Assembly (NCBI GenBank): GCA_025937835.1
Contig: JAICQO010000007.1
Location: 62,001 to 126,000, forward strand
Reading direction: 5' to 3'
Origin: Polyangiaceae bacterium
GTDB taxonomy: Bacteria; Myxococcota_A; Polyangia; Polyangiales; Polyangiaceae
DNA length: 64,000 nucleotides
The position numbers and the translations under genes were made by a program. Below the pieces are notes generated by a model. That model saw only the letters and a list, made by a program, of their open reading frames with translations, made no database searches and was not told where the DNA came from. The number at the start of each line of letters is the position of its first letter. The stretch's first letter is position 1. Of this stretch, positions 51,832 to 61,767 are shown piece by piece.

Positions 51832-52602
51832 ATGGCCGAACAGAAGGAAAGCTCGGTTCTCTTCTCTCTCCGCGAGCTGATGAATCTCGAGGAGAATCGC
51901 ATCAAAGAAGAAGAGGCTGACCGCGAACGCCGCATCCGCGAAGAGGCGGAAGCGCGAGCTGCCGCCGAACGGGCGCAGCGCGAGGCAGAAGAAGCGCGCC
52001 TCCGCGAAGAAGAAGAGCGCCGCCGCGCCGAGGAGCTCCGCCGCAAGGAAGAAGCCGCCCGTCTCGAAGCGATTCGTCACGGCGAGATCGAGAAAGCCAA
52101 GGCCGAGGCCGAGCACCGCGCGCGGATGGAGGCCATGGCCGCACAGCAGTCACACGAGCAGCAGCTCGTCGCGCTGCGCACCGACCAGACCAAGAAGCGC
52201 CTGACCATGATCGTCGGCATCGGCGGCGTGGTGGTGGTCGCCGCCGCCATCGGCGTGTTCATGCTCGTCTCCAAGTCGAACGAGAAGGCCGAGCGCGAGC
52301 GCGCCGCGCTGCTCGCGGAGCAGCAAAAGTCTGCTGCCGAGCTCGCGCAAGTCCGCGCCGAGATCGAGGAGAAGCAGAAGAAGGAAGAAGAGCTGAAGCG
52401 CGCGCTCGAAAGCGCCAAGGACGAGGCGACGCGCGCCAAGCTCGAGTCCGAGCTCGCCTCCGCCAAGAAAGAGACCGAAGCCGCGCGCACCCGGGCTCCC
52501 TCGGGCGGCGCGGCGCGATCGAGCGGTGGCGGCAGCAAGCCTCGCCCCGCGGCCGCCCCCTGCAACTGCCCGCCCGGCGATCCGCTCTGCAACTGTCTCT
52601 GA
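51832..52602 (+). CDS. Coiled-coil single-pass membrane protein with CNC tail
   Basis: The 256-residue protein has an unbroken charged coiled coil before (about 15-110) and after (about 150-220) one transmembrane helix (about 125-147, MIVGIGGVVVVAAAIGVFML). The C-terminus is Ser/Gly/Pro-rich and ends CNCPPGDPLCNCL, four Cys in 13 residues. With the helix oriented N-in, the Cys tail faces the periplasm. ATG 51832 avoids a poor 16-residue extension. It is 4 bp before the methyltransferase gene. Function unknown. Confidence 0.75.
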   Translation: MAEQKESSVLFSLRELMNLEENRIKEEEADRERRIREEAEARAAAERAQREAEEARLREEEERRRAEELRRKEEAARLEAIRHGEIEKAKAEAEHRARMEAMAAQQSHEQQLVALRTDQTKKRLTMIVGIGGVVVVAAAIGVFMLVSKSNEKAERERAALLAEQQKSAAELAQVRAEIEEKQKKEEELKRALESAKDEATRAKLESELASAKKETEAARTRAPSGGAARSSGGGSKPRPAAAPCNCPPGDPLCNCL

Positions 52603-52606
52603 TTAC

Positions 52607-53413
52607 ATGACCCGAACGCGCGGGCGTGAGCTCGACCGACGCCCCGAGCGCGCACCGGCCCCCGAGCTGCCGGCTGGAACGCCACGGCTGGTGCTCGGGA
52701 TCCAGGCGGTGCGAGCGGCTATCCGCGCGCGCGGCGCCCAGCTCGGAGCGGTGCTGCTCGAGTCTTCCGACGGCGGGCGGCTCGACGCCGTGGCGCGTTT
52801 CGCCCGCGACCAGGGCGTCCCCCGGGTAGACGTGGTCGGCCGCTCGCTGCTCGATCGGCTTTCGGCGGGCGTGCAGCACCAGGGTGTCGCGGCCTTCGCT
52901 CCAGCGCTCGAGCTCGTCCCCTTCGACGCGCTACGGACCGATCCCCGGCTGCTCGGCGTCGCGCTCGACCGGATCCAGGACCCGCACAACTTCGGCGCGG
53001 TGATCCGCAGCCTGGTCGGCCTCGGCGGCAGCGCGCTGGTCTGGGGGGAACACGCTTCGGCTCCGCTCAGCCCGGCCACCCAGCGCGCAGCGGCCGGCGC
53101 GCTGGAGTTTGCGACCCTGTGTCGAGTGCCGTCGCTGCCGCGGGCGCTCGGGGAAGCCGTCGAGGCTGGCGTCACCGTCGTCGGGCTCGACGCTTCGGCG
53201 CCTCAGGCTCTGAGCGCGATGCCGCTGCCCCGCCCGTTGCTGCTCGTGATCGGCAGCGAGCACAGCGGGATGACTCCAGCCGTCCGTCGCGCCTGCTCGG
53301 TGCTCGCGCACATCGCCGCGCCCGGCCCGGTCGAGTCCTTGAACGCTTCGGTCGCCGCGGCGCTTGCCCTGTATGAGGCGACGCGAGTTTCCGAAGTAAT
53401 TCCGGCGGAATAG
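52607..53413 (+). CDS. SpoU-family (TrmH/RlmB-like) RNA 2'-O-methyltransferase
   Basis: A 268-residue knotted methyltransferase with an N-terminal substrate-binding domain (LVLGIQAVRAAI) and SPOUT motifs 1 (LDRIQDPHNFGAVIRS), 2 (LLLVIGSEHSGMTP) and 3 (GPVESLNASVAAALALYE). The layout matches RlmB, which methylates G2251 of 23S rRNA, but the target is inferred. ATG 52607 follows the previous stop by four bases. Confidence 0.92.
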   Translation: MTRTRGRELDRRPERAPAPELPAGTPRLVLGIQAVRAAIRARGAQLGAVLLESSDGGRLDAVARFARDQGVPRVDVVGRSLLDRLSAGVQHQGVAAFAPALELVPFDALRTDPRLLGVALDRIQDPHNFGAVIRSLVGLGGSALVWGEHASAPLSPATQRAAAGALEFATLCRVPSLPRALGEAVEAGVTVVGLDASAPQALSAMPLPRPLLLVIGSEHSGMTPAVRRACSVLAHIAAPGPVESLNASVAAALALYEATRVSEVIPAE

Positions 53414-53442
53414 CTCTAGATCTTTTATCCAAATTCTGGAGC

Positions 53443-53598
53443 GTGACGAACCACTGGACGCGCGCTCAGCCAAAGGTGGATTTGGTTCCATTCAATGGAT
53501 CAGCCGCCGCGCCCGATGCGCTCTCCGAATTGCCCGGCGTTTTTCACGGGTTGGGTCGCACCTCGCAGGCCGCGACGGAGCTCTTCCCTCGGGAGTGA
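53443..53598 (+). CDS. Possible small ORF (51 aa)
   Basis: A GTG at 53443 opens a 51-codon frame to TGA 53596-53598 in a gap of 201 bp. A GGAG lies close before it, at an unusually short spacing. Composition is less GC-rich than neighbours, and no domain or signal is seen. It could be non-coding. Confidence 0.25.
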   Translation: MTNHWTRAQPKVDLVPFNGSAAAPDALSELPGVFHGLGRTSQAATELFPRE

Positions 53599-53614
53599 AG
53601 CGTTGGGCGAGGCG

Positions 53615-54733
53615 TCAGCGCGGGCGCACGCCGAGCGCGCGCAAGAAGGCGTCTAGAAGCCGTTCGCCGAACTCGGGCGTCGCGTCTTCTCCGAGGCTCA
53701 CCCGCACGGCTTCGAGCGCGCGTGCCTTGCCGTGCATGGCCGAGATCACGGGCGAGGGCTCGGGCGTTCCGGCGCTGCAGGCGCTGCCGCTCGACACCTG
53801 CACGCCGCGCAGGTCGAGCGCGGCGACGAGCTCGTCACCGCGCACGCCGCGGAACGAGAGGTTGCTGACGTGGTCCATCCGCTCGCCCTCGCCGTTCACT
53901 TGGGCGAATGGTCGCAGCGCGCGCTCGAGCGCGTCGCGGACCGGTCGGACCGCCCGCCAGCGCTCGGGGGCCGAGGGGCAGAGGGCGAGCGCCGCGCGAA
54001 ACCCGGAGGCCAGCACCGGGTCGACGGTTCCGGGTCGCAGCCCGCGCTCCTGCGCGCCCCCGAGCAACACGGGTGACGGCGGGGCGCCGCGGAAGACCAG
54101 CGCGCCGATGCCTTTCGGGCCACGCAGCTTGTGCGCGGCAACGCTCAGCCGGTCCGCCGTCGAAAACGCAGCCGGCTCGCCCTTGCCGAAGGCCTGCACG
54201 GCGTCGACGTGGACCTTGAGCCCGAGCCCGCGAGCCCGCTCGATGAGCGCGGCGATCGGCTGGATCACCCCCGTCTCGTGGTTGACGGCCTGCACCGATA
54301 GCCAGGAGCCGGCCGGCAGCCCCGCTGCGCTCCCGAGCCAGGACGGATCGAGGCGGCCGTCCGGTGCGACCGGGAGCCACTGCACCGGCACGCCGCGGCG
54401 CTCGAGCGCTTCGGCGACGCGCACCACCGAAGGGTGCTCCAGGCGGCTCGTGAGCAAGCCGGGCGCCGACGACAGCGCGAGGTTGTTCGCCTCGGTACCG
54501 CCCGAAGTCAGCACCACGTCGCGGGGCTCGGCCCCGAGCAGGCCGGCCAGCTCCTCGCGCAGCGCATCGACGATTTGCCGCGCGCGGCGCCCGGCAGCGT
54601 GCACGCTCGAGGGGTTACCCCAGGCCGTTTCCGCGGTCTCGAGCATGGCCGCCAGCACCGACGGATGCGGCGGAGTCGTCGCGTTCCAATCGCAATACAG
54701 GCCGCCCGCGGCGGTGCTCGGACTCGCCGCCAC
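53615..54733 (-). CDS. Cysteine desulfurase/class V aminotransferase (NifS-like)
   Basis: The 372-residue PLP enzyme begins with GLYCDWNATTPPHPSV and has VLTSGGTEANNLAL, VHVDAVQAFGK and the PLP-Lys in SVAAHKLRGPKGIG. The active-site Cys loop is VSSGSACSAG, so it should release sulfur from cysteine for Fe-S clusters or thiolation. The GTG start is at 54733. It follows the sensor kinase gene by 9 bp, so the two may share a transcript. Confidence 0.92.
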   Translation of the reverse strand: MAASPSTAAGGLYCDWNATTPPHPSVLAAMLETAETAWGNPSSVHAAGRRARQIVDALREELAGLLGAEPRDVVLTSGGTEANNLALSSAPGLLTSRLEHPSVVRVAEALERRGVPVQWLPVAPDGRLDPSWLGSAAGLPAGSWLSVQAVNHETGVIQPIAALIERARGLGLKVHVDAVQAFGKGEPAAFSTADRLSVAAHKLRGPKGIGALVFRGAPPSPVLLGGAQERGLRPGTVDPVLASGFRAALALCPSAPERWRAVRPVRDALERALRPFAQVNGEGERMDHVSNLSFRGVRGDELVAALDLRGVQVSSGSACSAGTPEPSPVISAMHGKARALEAVRVSLGEDATPEFGERLLDAFLRALGVRPR

Positions 54734-54742
54734 GGCCGCGTC

Positions 54743-55978
54743 TCAGGCCAGAGCCATGCCGCGAGGCCGCGTGGACTCCGGCGGCTCCGGTATCTCGGCG
54801 AGCACGAGGTAGACCGCGGCGCCGTTGAAGCGCTCGCCGAGGATCTCCTCGTTGGCCGGCGAAACCAGGCGCACGTCGCCGCTGTGGCCGCGAGCCACCC
54901 CGCGGCTGATGGCGAGGCCGATGCCCGTGCCGCCGTGCTGGCGCGTGGGCGAGCCGTCGACCTGGTAGAACGGCTCGAACAGCCGCTGCGCCTTCTCTTG
55001 CAGGACGCCGGGGCCGGTATCGGCGATGCAGATCTCGAAGTGCCCGGACTGCAGCCGCCGCGCGCGCACACCGACCGCGCCGCCGGGCGGGACGAACTTC
55101 GCGGCGTTGTCGAACAGCTGGTCGAGCGCGCGGCCGATGCGATCCACGTCGCCCATGCCGGTGAGCGTGCCGCGCTTCGGCAGATCGGCAACGAGGCGCA
55201 GCTTGCCGGCGTCGAAGGCCGGCTGACGGCCGATCGAGGCGCGCACCACGTCCCCCAGATCGTACTCGCGCGGCGCGAAGCGCATGCGCCCGGTCTCGAG
55301 CGCCGTGACGTCGAGCAGGTTATCGATCAGCCGCCGCAGGCGCTGCACGCAGTCGTCCATCGCGCGCAGCGCCTTGCTCTGAGGAGTCGTCAGATCGCCG
55401 AGCTCGCCGTCGATCAAGAGCTTCAGGTAGCCGACGATCGGCGTCATCGGCGTCGCGAGCTCGTGCGAGATGTTCCGGTAAAACTCCTTCTTCGCCTGGT
55501 CGAGCTCGACGAGGCGCCGGTTGGCACCGGAGAGCTCCGCGATCTTCTCCTCCAGATGAGAGACGATGCGCTGGCTCTGCAGCAGCAGAGTTTGGCTCGT
55601 GGCCTCCGACGGGCTCTCGCGCCGTCCCTGCAGATAGCCGCGCACGGTGTCCGCGAAGGAACGCGCGTCGATCGGCTTCTGCAGATAGCCGTCGCACCCC
55701 ACCGCCAGGCTCGCCTCGCGATTTCCCTCAGCGGTGATGGCGACGATCGGCACACCATGTAGGCTCGGCTCGCTGCGCAGCCGCAGCGTCACCTCGTATC
55801 CGTCCAGACCCGGAATGGCGAGATCGACGAGAACCAGGTCAGGATGCTCGACAAAAGCCTTACGGACGCCGTCCAACCCGTCGACTGCGTCCACTACATC
55901 GAACCCAGCGGGCCCGAGCAGCTTGCGCACGAGAAGCCGGTTCGCCGGGTCATCCTCGATATGGAGGACCTTGGGCAT
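54743..55978 (-). CDS. Receiver-histidine kinase hybrid protein
   Basis: The 411-residue protein has an N-terminal receiver domain (1-118: LHIEDDPANR, phospho-Asp in LVLVDLAIPG, and Lys in YLQKPID), a short coiled linker, a HisKA dimerisation helix with the phospho-His in FYRNISHELATPMTPI, and a HATPase domain with DNAAKFVPPGG, ADTGPGV and GTGIGLAIS. It has no membrane segment, so it is soluble. The 56049 response regulator is divergently encoded and may be its partner. Confidence 0.92.
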   Translation of the reverse strand: MPKVLHIEDDPANRLLVRKLLGPAGFDVVDAVDGLDGVRKAFVEHPDLVLVDLAIPGLDGYEVTLRLRSEPSLHGVPIVAITAEGNREASLAVGCDGYLQKPIDARSFADTVRGYLQGRRESPSEATSQTLLLQSQRIVSHLEEKIAELSGANRRLVELDQAKKEFYRNISHELATPMTPIVGYLKLLIDGELGDLTTPQSKALRAMDDCVQRLRRLIDNLLDVTALETGRMRFAPREYDLGDVVRASIGRQPAFDAGKLRLVADLPKRGTLTGMGDVDRIGRALDQLFDNAAKFVPPGGAVGVRARRLQSGHFEICIADTGPGVLQEKAQRLFEPFYQVDGSPTRQHGGTGIGLAISRGVARGHSGDVRLVSPANEEILGERFNGAAVYLVLAEIPEPPESTRPRGMALA

Positions 55979-56048
55979 GTGCGGGGACTATGGCCCCAGA
56001 GCTCCGGCTCGGCAACGGGGAATCTCGTGCTAAACATGGAAGACTCTC

Positions 56049-56441
56049 GTGAGCGCGGCAGGCAGTCAGGAAGAGCGTCGGAAACGCATTCTCATCGCCG
56101 AGGATGACACCGCGATCTCCGCGCTGCTCTCACGCGTGCTCAGTCGTTCGTACGACGTCGTCTGCGCCGATACGGGCACGCAAGCGTTGCAGCTCGCGCA
56201 GGAGGGCCCGCCGCCCGATTTGTTGCTGCTCGACGTCATGATGCCGGGCATGGATGGGTTCCGGGTTGCAACCGGCGTTCGCTCGCTGCCCGGACTGAAG
56301 AGCGTACCGATCATCTTCCTGACCGCGAAGACCTCGCCCGCCGACATCATCGAGGGCATCAAGCACGGCGCCCGTCACTACATTCACAAGCCGTTCAAGA
56401 TCGACGACGTCGTCGCCAAGGTGAAGAAGGCGATCGGCTGA
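56049..56441 (+). CDS. Single-domain response regulator
   Basis: The 130-residue protein is one receiver domain: ILIAEDDTAISALLSR, LLLLDVMMPGMDGFR with the phospho-Asp, FLTAKTS and YIHKPFKIDDVV with the conserved Lys. It has no output domain, so it works by protein contact or as a phosphate relay. It starts at GTG 56049 and diverges from the hybrid kinase with a 70-bp gap. Confidence 0.92.
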   Translation: MSAAGSQEERRKRILIAEDDTAISALLSRVLSRSYDVVCADTGTQALQLAQEGPPPDLLLLDVMMPGMDGFRVATGVRSLPGLKSVPIIFLTAKTSPADIIEGIKHGARHYIHKPFKIDDVVAKVKKAIG

Positions 56442-56707
56442 GGGAGCCGTTCCGACCTGGCTGTAACGTCGGTCAAACGAATAACGAAGCGGCGCGCTCC
56501 GTAGAACACGTGGACTCCGGCGACTGAGCCGGCCGTCGCCGAATGCCCCAACTCCTGTGTTTCTTGCCAGCGGAAGCGCATGCCCGGCTACCAGCCGTGC
56601 CTCGATCTTCCGTCGTCAGCTGGAACTGCGCGGGAAAGTGTGAGATCAAAGCGGGCACGGGGAACGGACAGATCCTTCCACGAGCGTCTTAGGCAGGGAG
56701 AACGACC
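56442..56707. other. Intergenic region with a stem-loop (56518-56541)
   Basis: This 266-bp gap precedes the 56708 lipoprotein. CGGCGAC (56518-56524) and GTCGCCG (56535-56541) form a 7-bp stem with a 10-nt loop that could end the response-regulator transcript; there is no T-run. No gene is convincing here. Confidence 0.35.
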
Positions 56708-57313
56708 ATGAAAGCTTGGCTGCGTCTGGTTTCGGTTGGTGTGATCGGTGGCCTGATGGCATCCGCGTGCGTGATCACGAGCGATGATGGCGACGACGAG
56801 AACGGCGAGGGCGGCGAAGGCGGTGACGAGAGCACCGGCGGCCGGCGGCCCACCGGCGGCGCTTCGACCGGCGGTCGCGCCACCGGCGGCACGGGAACCG
56901 GGGGCGCCACGGGCGGCACCAGCACCGGCGGAGCCAGCACCGGCGGAGCCGCGACGGGCGGCACCATCAACGCCTGCGACGTCGACGAGTTCGAGCCGGC
57001 CGACACGTGCGAGTTCGACGACAGCGACGCCTGTTCGATGTGCCTCAGCAGCAACTGCTGCGCCGAGATCAAGTCGTGTTACGCCGACGACCCGGTCCAA
57101 AACCGCTGCGGCTACGGCATCACGGACGACTCCCTTTCCGAGTTCGAGTGTGCGTCGCAGTGCCTGCTCGATATTGGCGACATCCCGACGCAGGACGACA
57201 TCGACGACTGCGTTGGCAGCTGCATGACGTGCGCCGACGTCAGGACGCTCGACACCGCGAGCCTGACGCATTGCCTGGCCGACAGCTGTTACGAGGAGTG
57301 CCTGGCCCTGTAG
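56708..57313 (+). CDS. Lipoprotein with Gly-Gly-Thr-rich linker and Cys-rich domain
   Basis: The 201-residue protein has a lipoprotein signal (GGLMASAC), an acidic stretch, a low-complexity Thr/Gly linker (about 40-85) coded by GGC-rich repeats, and a C-terminal domain with about fourteen Cys (for example SDACSMCLSSNCCAEI and VGSCMTCADV). The even spacing suggests several disulfides outside the cell. It follows a 266-bp gap and stands alone in its unit. The fold is not one I recognise. Confidence 0.75.
   Translation: MKAWLRLVSVGVIGGLMASACVITSDDGDDENGEGGEGGDESTGGRRPTGGASTGGRATGGTGTGGATGGTSTGGASTGGAATGGTINACDVDEFEPADTCEFDDSDACSMCLSSNCCAEIKSCYADDPVQNRCGYGITDDSLSEFECASQCLLDIGDIPTQDDIDDCVGSCMTCADVRTLDTASLTHCLADSCYEECLAL
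56840..56965 (+). repeat. ACCGGCGG-type short repeats in the lipoprotein linker
   Basis: Imperfect in-frame repeats of ACCGGCGGC-like units encode the Thr-Gly-Gly linker. The arrangement is not CRISPR-like (no spacers). Such arrays can change length by replication slippage. Confidence 0.7.
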
Positions 57314-57475
57314 GCGCCCCGGATCGAGCCCGACCGGCGCGTGGTCCGGACTCGACGAATTGCGAGACGCCTCAAACAAATCCGGCGCCGAAAGCAGCTT
57401 CGGCGCCGGATAAACGCGCCCGATGCGGCCCCCGGGAAGGCGCGGCCGGCTTCGGTGTGTTAGGTTCGGCCCGCC

Positions 57476-58126
57476 ATGCTGGTCGTCGGATGCGCGGGTT
57501 TTGCGGTTCCCGCGACACGCTATTTCAAAGAGTACCTGTTCGTCGAGGTTCAGGAGACTCAGCTCGCGATCCCCGGCCCCGGCACGCTGCGCCGCTGGCG
57601 CCGCGAAGCGCCGAAAGGCTTCGATTTCGCGCTGCTCGGCCCCCGAGAGATCGCGCAGGAGGGCTTCCGGGACGGCAAGGTCGTCGAGACGGCGCTCCGC
57701 ACGCTCACCGACGTCGCCTCGGAGCTGTCGGCGCGCACGGCCGTGTTCGTCGCCCCGCCAGATTTTCCGAACACCCGCGCCAATCGCACGGCCCTGCGCG
57801 ACTTCCTGAAGAGCGTCCGCAAGCTGTTCGACGGCATCGTGTTCGAGACCGGCCCGGCCTGGAAAGCGGACGAAGCCGACGACCTCGCCGAAGAGACGGA
57901 CACGCTCGCCGCGCGCGACCCGCTGCAGCAGGGCCTCTCGAAGCGCCAGCGCGCTTACTACCGACTCCCCGGCCCCGCCGGCCACAAGTCCCGTTACGAA
58001 GATCCCGCGATCGAAAAGCTGGCCGACATCGCCCGCGGCGGCCTGACCCAGGACGCGACCTACGTGTTCACGAACGTGGACATGTTCTCCGACGCCAAGC
58101 GCTTTCGGAAGGTGCTGGGGCTCTAG
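57476..58126 (+). CDS. DUF72 (YecE-like) protein
   Basis: The 216-residue protein has the DUF72 TIM-barrel-like pattern: LVVGCAGFAVPATRYFKEY, then PKGFDFALLGPREIAQEGF, AVFVAPPDFPNTRANRTALRDFL and a final AYYRLPGPAGHKSRY and TYVFTNVDMFSDAKRF. It is shorter than the E. coli YecE-type proteins. Biochemical function is unknown. It follows the lipoprotein gene after 162 bp, in the same direction. Confidence 0.88.
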   Translation: MLVVGCAGFAVPATRYFKEYLFVEVQETQLAIPGPGTLRRWRREAPKGFDFALLGPREIAQEGFRDGKVVETALRTLTDVASELSARTAVFVAPPDFPNTRANRTALRDFLKSVRKLFDGIVFETGPAWKADEADDLAEETDTLAARDPLQQGLSKRQRAYYRLPGPAGHKSRYEDPAIEKLADIARGGLTQDATYVFTNVDMFSDAKRFRKVLGL

Positions 58127-58266
58127 TCAGCGACGCCGCGTTGGACTGAGCGGCCGTTCAAGGACAGGCCAGCAGCCCTGAACGCGCGCTGCTGAGGAAA
58201 TGGACCGGGATGGGGACTAGCTGTGTGCCCGTCCCCGTGGCCCGCCTTGCGTTCCCCGCGAAGTCT

Positions 58267-58276
58267 TTCACGTGAA
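58267..58276. promoter_or_regulatory. TTCACGTGAA palindrome (parS-like core), copy 1
   Basis: An exact 10-bp palindrome equal to the core of the bacterial parS site TGTTTCACGTGAAACA. Flanks match less well. It is 122 bp from copy 2. Confidence 0.4.
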
Positions 58277-58385
58277 GGCGTGGCTGGGGGAGTGAGAGGG
58301 GCTTGGGCTAGGCTAAGGCCCTGAGTGGCGAATGGAATGCATGCAGGAGGCGAAGGCCGGAGGCGGAGGCGGAGGCGGAATGCTT

Positions 58386-58401
58386 CGCTTCACGTGAAGC
58401 G
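58386..58401. promoter_or_regulatory. CGCTTCACGTGAAGCG palindrome (parS-like core), copy 2
   Basis: A perfect 16-bp palindrome whose centre is again TTCACGTGAA. Its outer bases differ from the parS consensus, so ParB binding is uncertain. Confidence 0.4.
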
Positions 58402-58547
58402 CGACGCAGCTGCGCCTTCCCTCCCATCCCACCCAACCAACGCACGCCTCCGCCCGAACGCTCTCCCCGCCCTTGCCCCTGTCCAGCTCGCTGCGACGAC
58501 GATTGACGTCGCCGTCTCAAAAAATCGTCGCCGAAAACTTGGCCCTT

Positions 58548-58563
58548 CGTTTCACGGGAAACA
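58548..58563. promoter_or_regulatory. parS-like site, copy 3 (14 of 16 consensus bases)
   Basis: The sequence CGTTTCACGGGAAACA matches TGTTTCACGTGAAACA at 14 of 16 positions. One central change (T to G) breaks perfect symmetry. It lies 162 bp from copy 2. Confidence 0.4.
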
Positions 58564-58636
58564 ACACTCTTTCCACATCCGACCGGGCGTTCAGACGTGA
58601 CGCTTGGACAGGGGGCCGGCGCGCAGTGGTCCTGGC

Positions 58637-58673
58637 TTCGTCTGAGTCACCCCATGGGGGTGACTCAGACGAA
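58637..58673. terminator. Perfect 17-bp inverted repeat with 3-nt loop
   Basis: TTCGTCTGAGTCACCCC (58637-58653) is followed by ATG and its exact reverse complement (58657-58673). It lies 24 bp past the leuS stop codon and downstream of the DUF72 gene, where a bidirectional terminator would sit. There is no T-tract, so the assignment as terminator is tentative. Confidence 0.5.
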
Positions 58674-58696
58674 CTCTGGAGCGATGCAGGCCCCGC

Positions 58697-61357
<2,661 letters not shown>

Positions 61358-61767
61358 GACTCTTACTCGGCCTTGCTAATACCTCCTTTTGCGCCCGACT
61401 TCTCGAATTCGTCGCGGATCCGTCGCAACGGCGGGCGCAGAGCAGCAGCGGGCGCGCGATTATCCTGCACGAACGTACAAGAGCGGCGGACGCGATTTGG
61501 CTAGTTTCACCGAGACGCTCGAAGGAAGGGCGTCGCGAGTCGAGTTCGTGGGAAGCCGATGATCGCTCGAGAGACGAGAGGCGGGCCGTCCGCGCCGGAG
61601 GGCGCGTGTTCGGACAACGCAGAGTTCGCGGGCCGAACCGCGGGCCAGCCCTCCATGCTGGGTGAGCGGGTTCGGCGGCCGCGGCGCGTCGGCTCCGGGC
61701 AACGAGTGCAATGCGGTGTGCCGTCCCGCCTGCTTCAGCGAAAGGCGGAGGAGCTCCTCCGGCGCGA
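61358..61767. promoter_or_regulatory. 410-bp divergent upstream region of leuS and the Ser/Thr kinase
   Basis: This region holds promoters for the leftward leuS and the rightward kinase. On the leuS strand AAGGAGGT lies at 61388-61381, too far from the leuS ATG for normal use. Open frames on both strands lack recognisable motifs and are judged non-coding. On the kinase side the palindrome GGAGGAGCTCCTCC (61747-61760) includes the ribosome site. Confidence 0.45.

Larger units (their letters stand above)
58127..58696. other. 570-bp gene-free region with palindromes
   Basis: No reading frame here looks coding; the open frames are Arg/Ser-rich with no recognisable motif. The region contains three related palindromes (58267, 58389, 58551), a GGAGGC run at about 58354-58376 and a long hairpin at 58637. 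It separates the DUF72 gene from the convergently oriented leuS gene. Confidence 0.6.

Noticed and set aside
58308-58600. Open frames on both strands in the 58.1-58.7 kb gap
   Set aside because: They are Arg/Ser-rich, lack any recognisable motif or ribosome site, and overlap palindromes.
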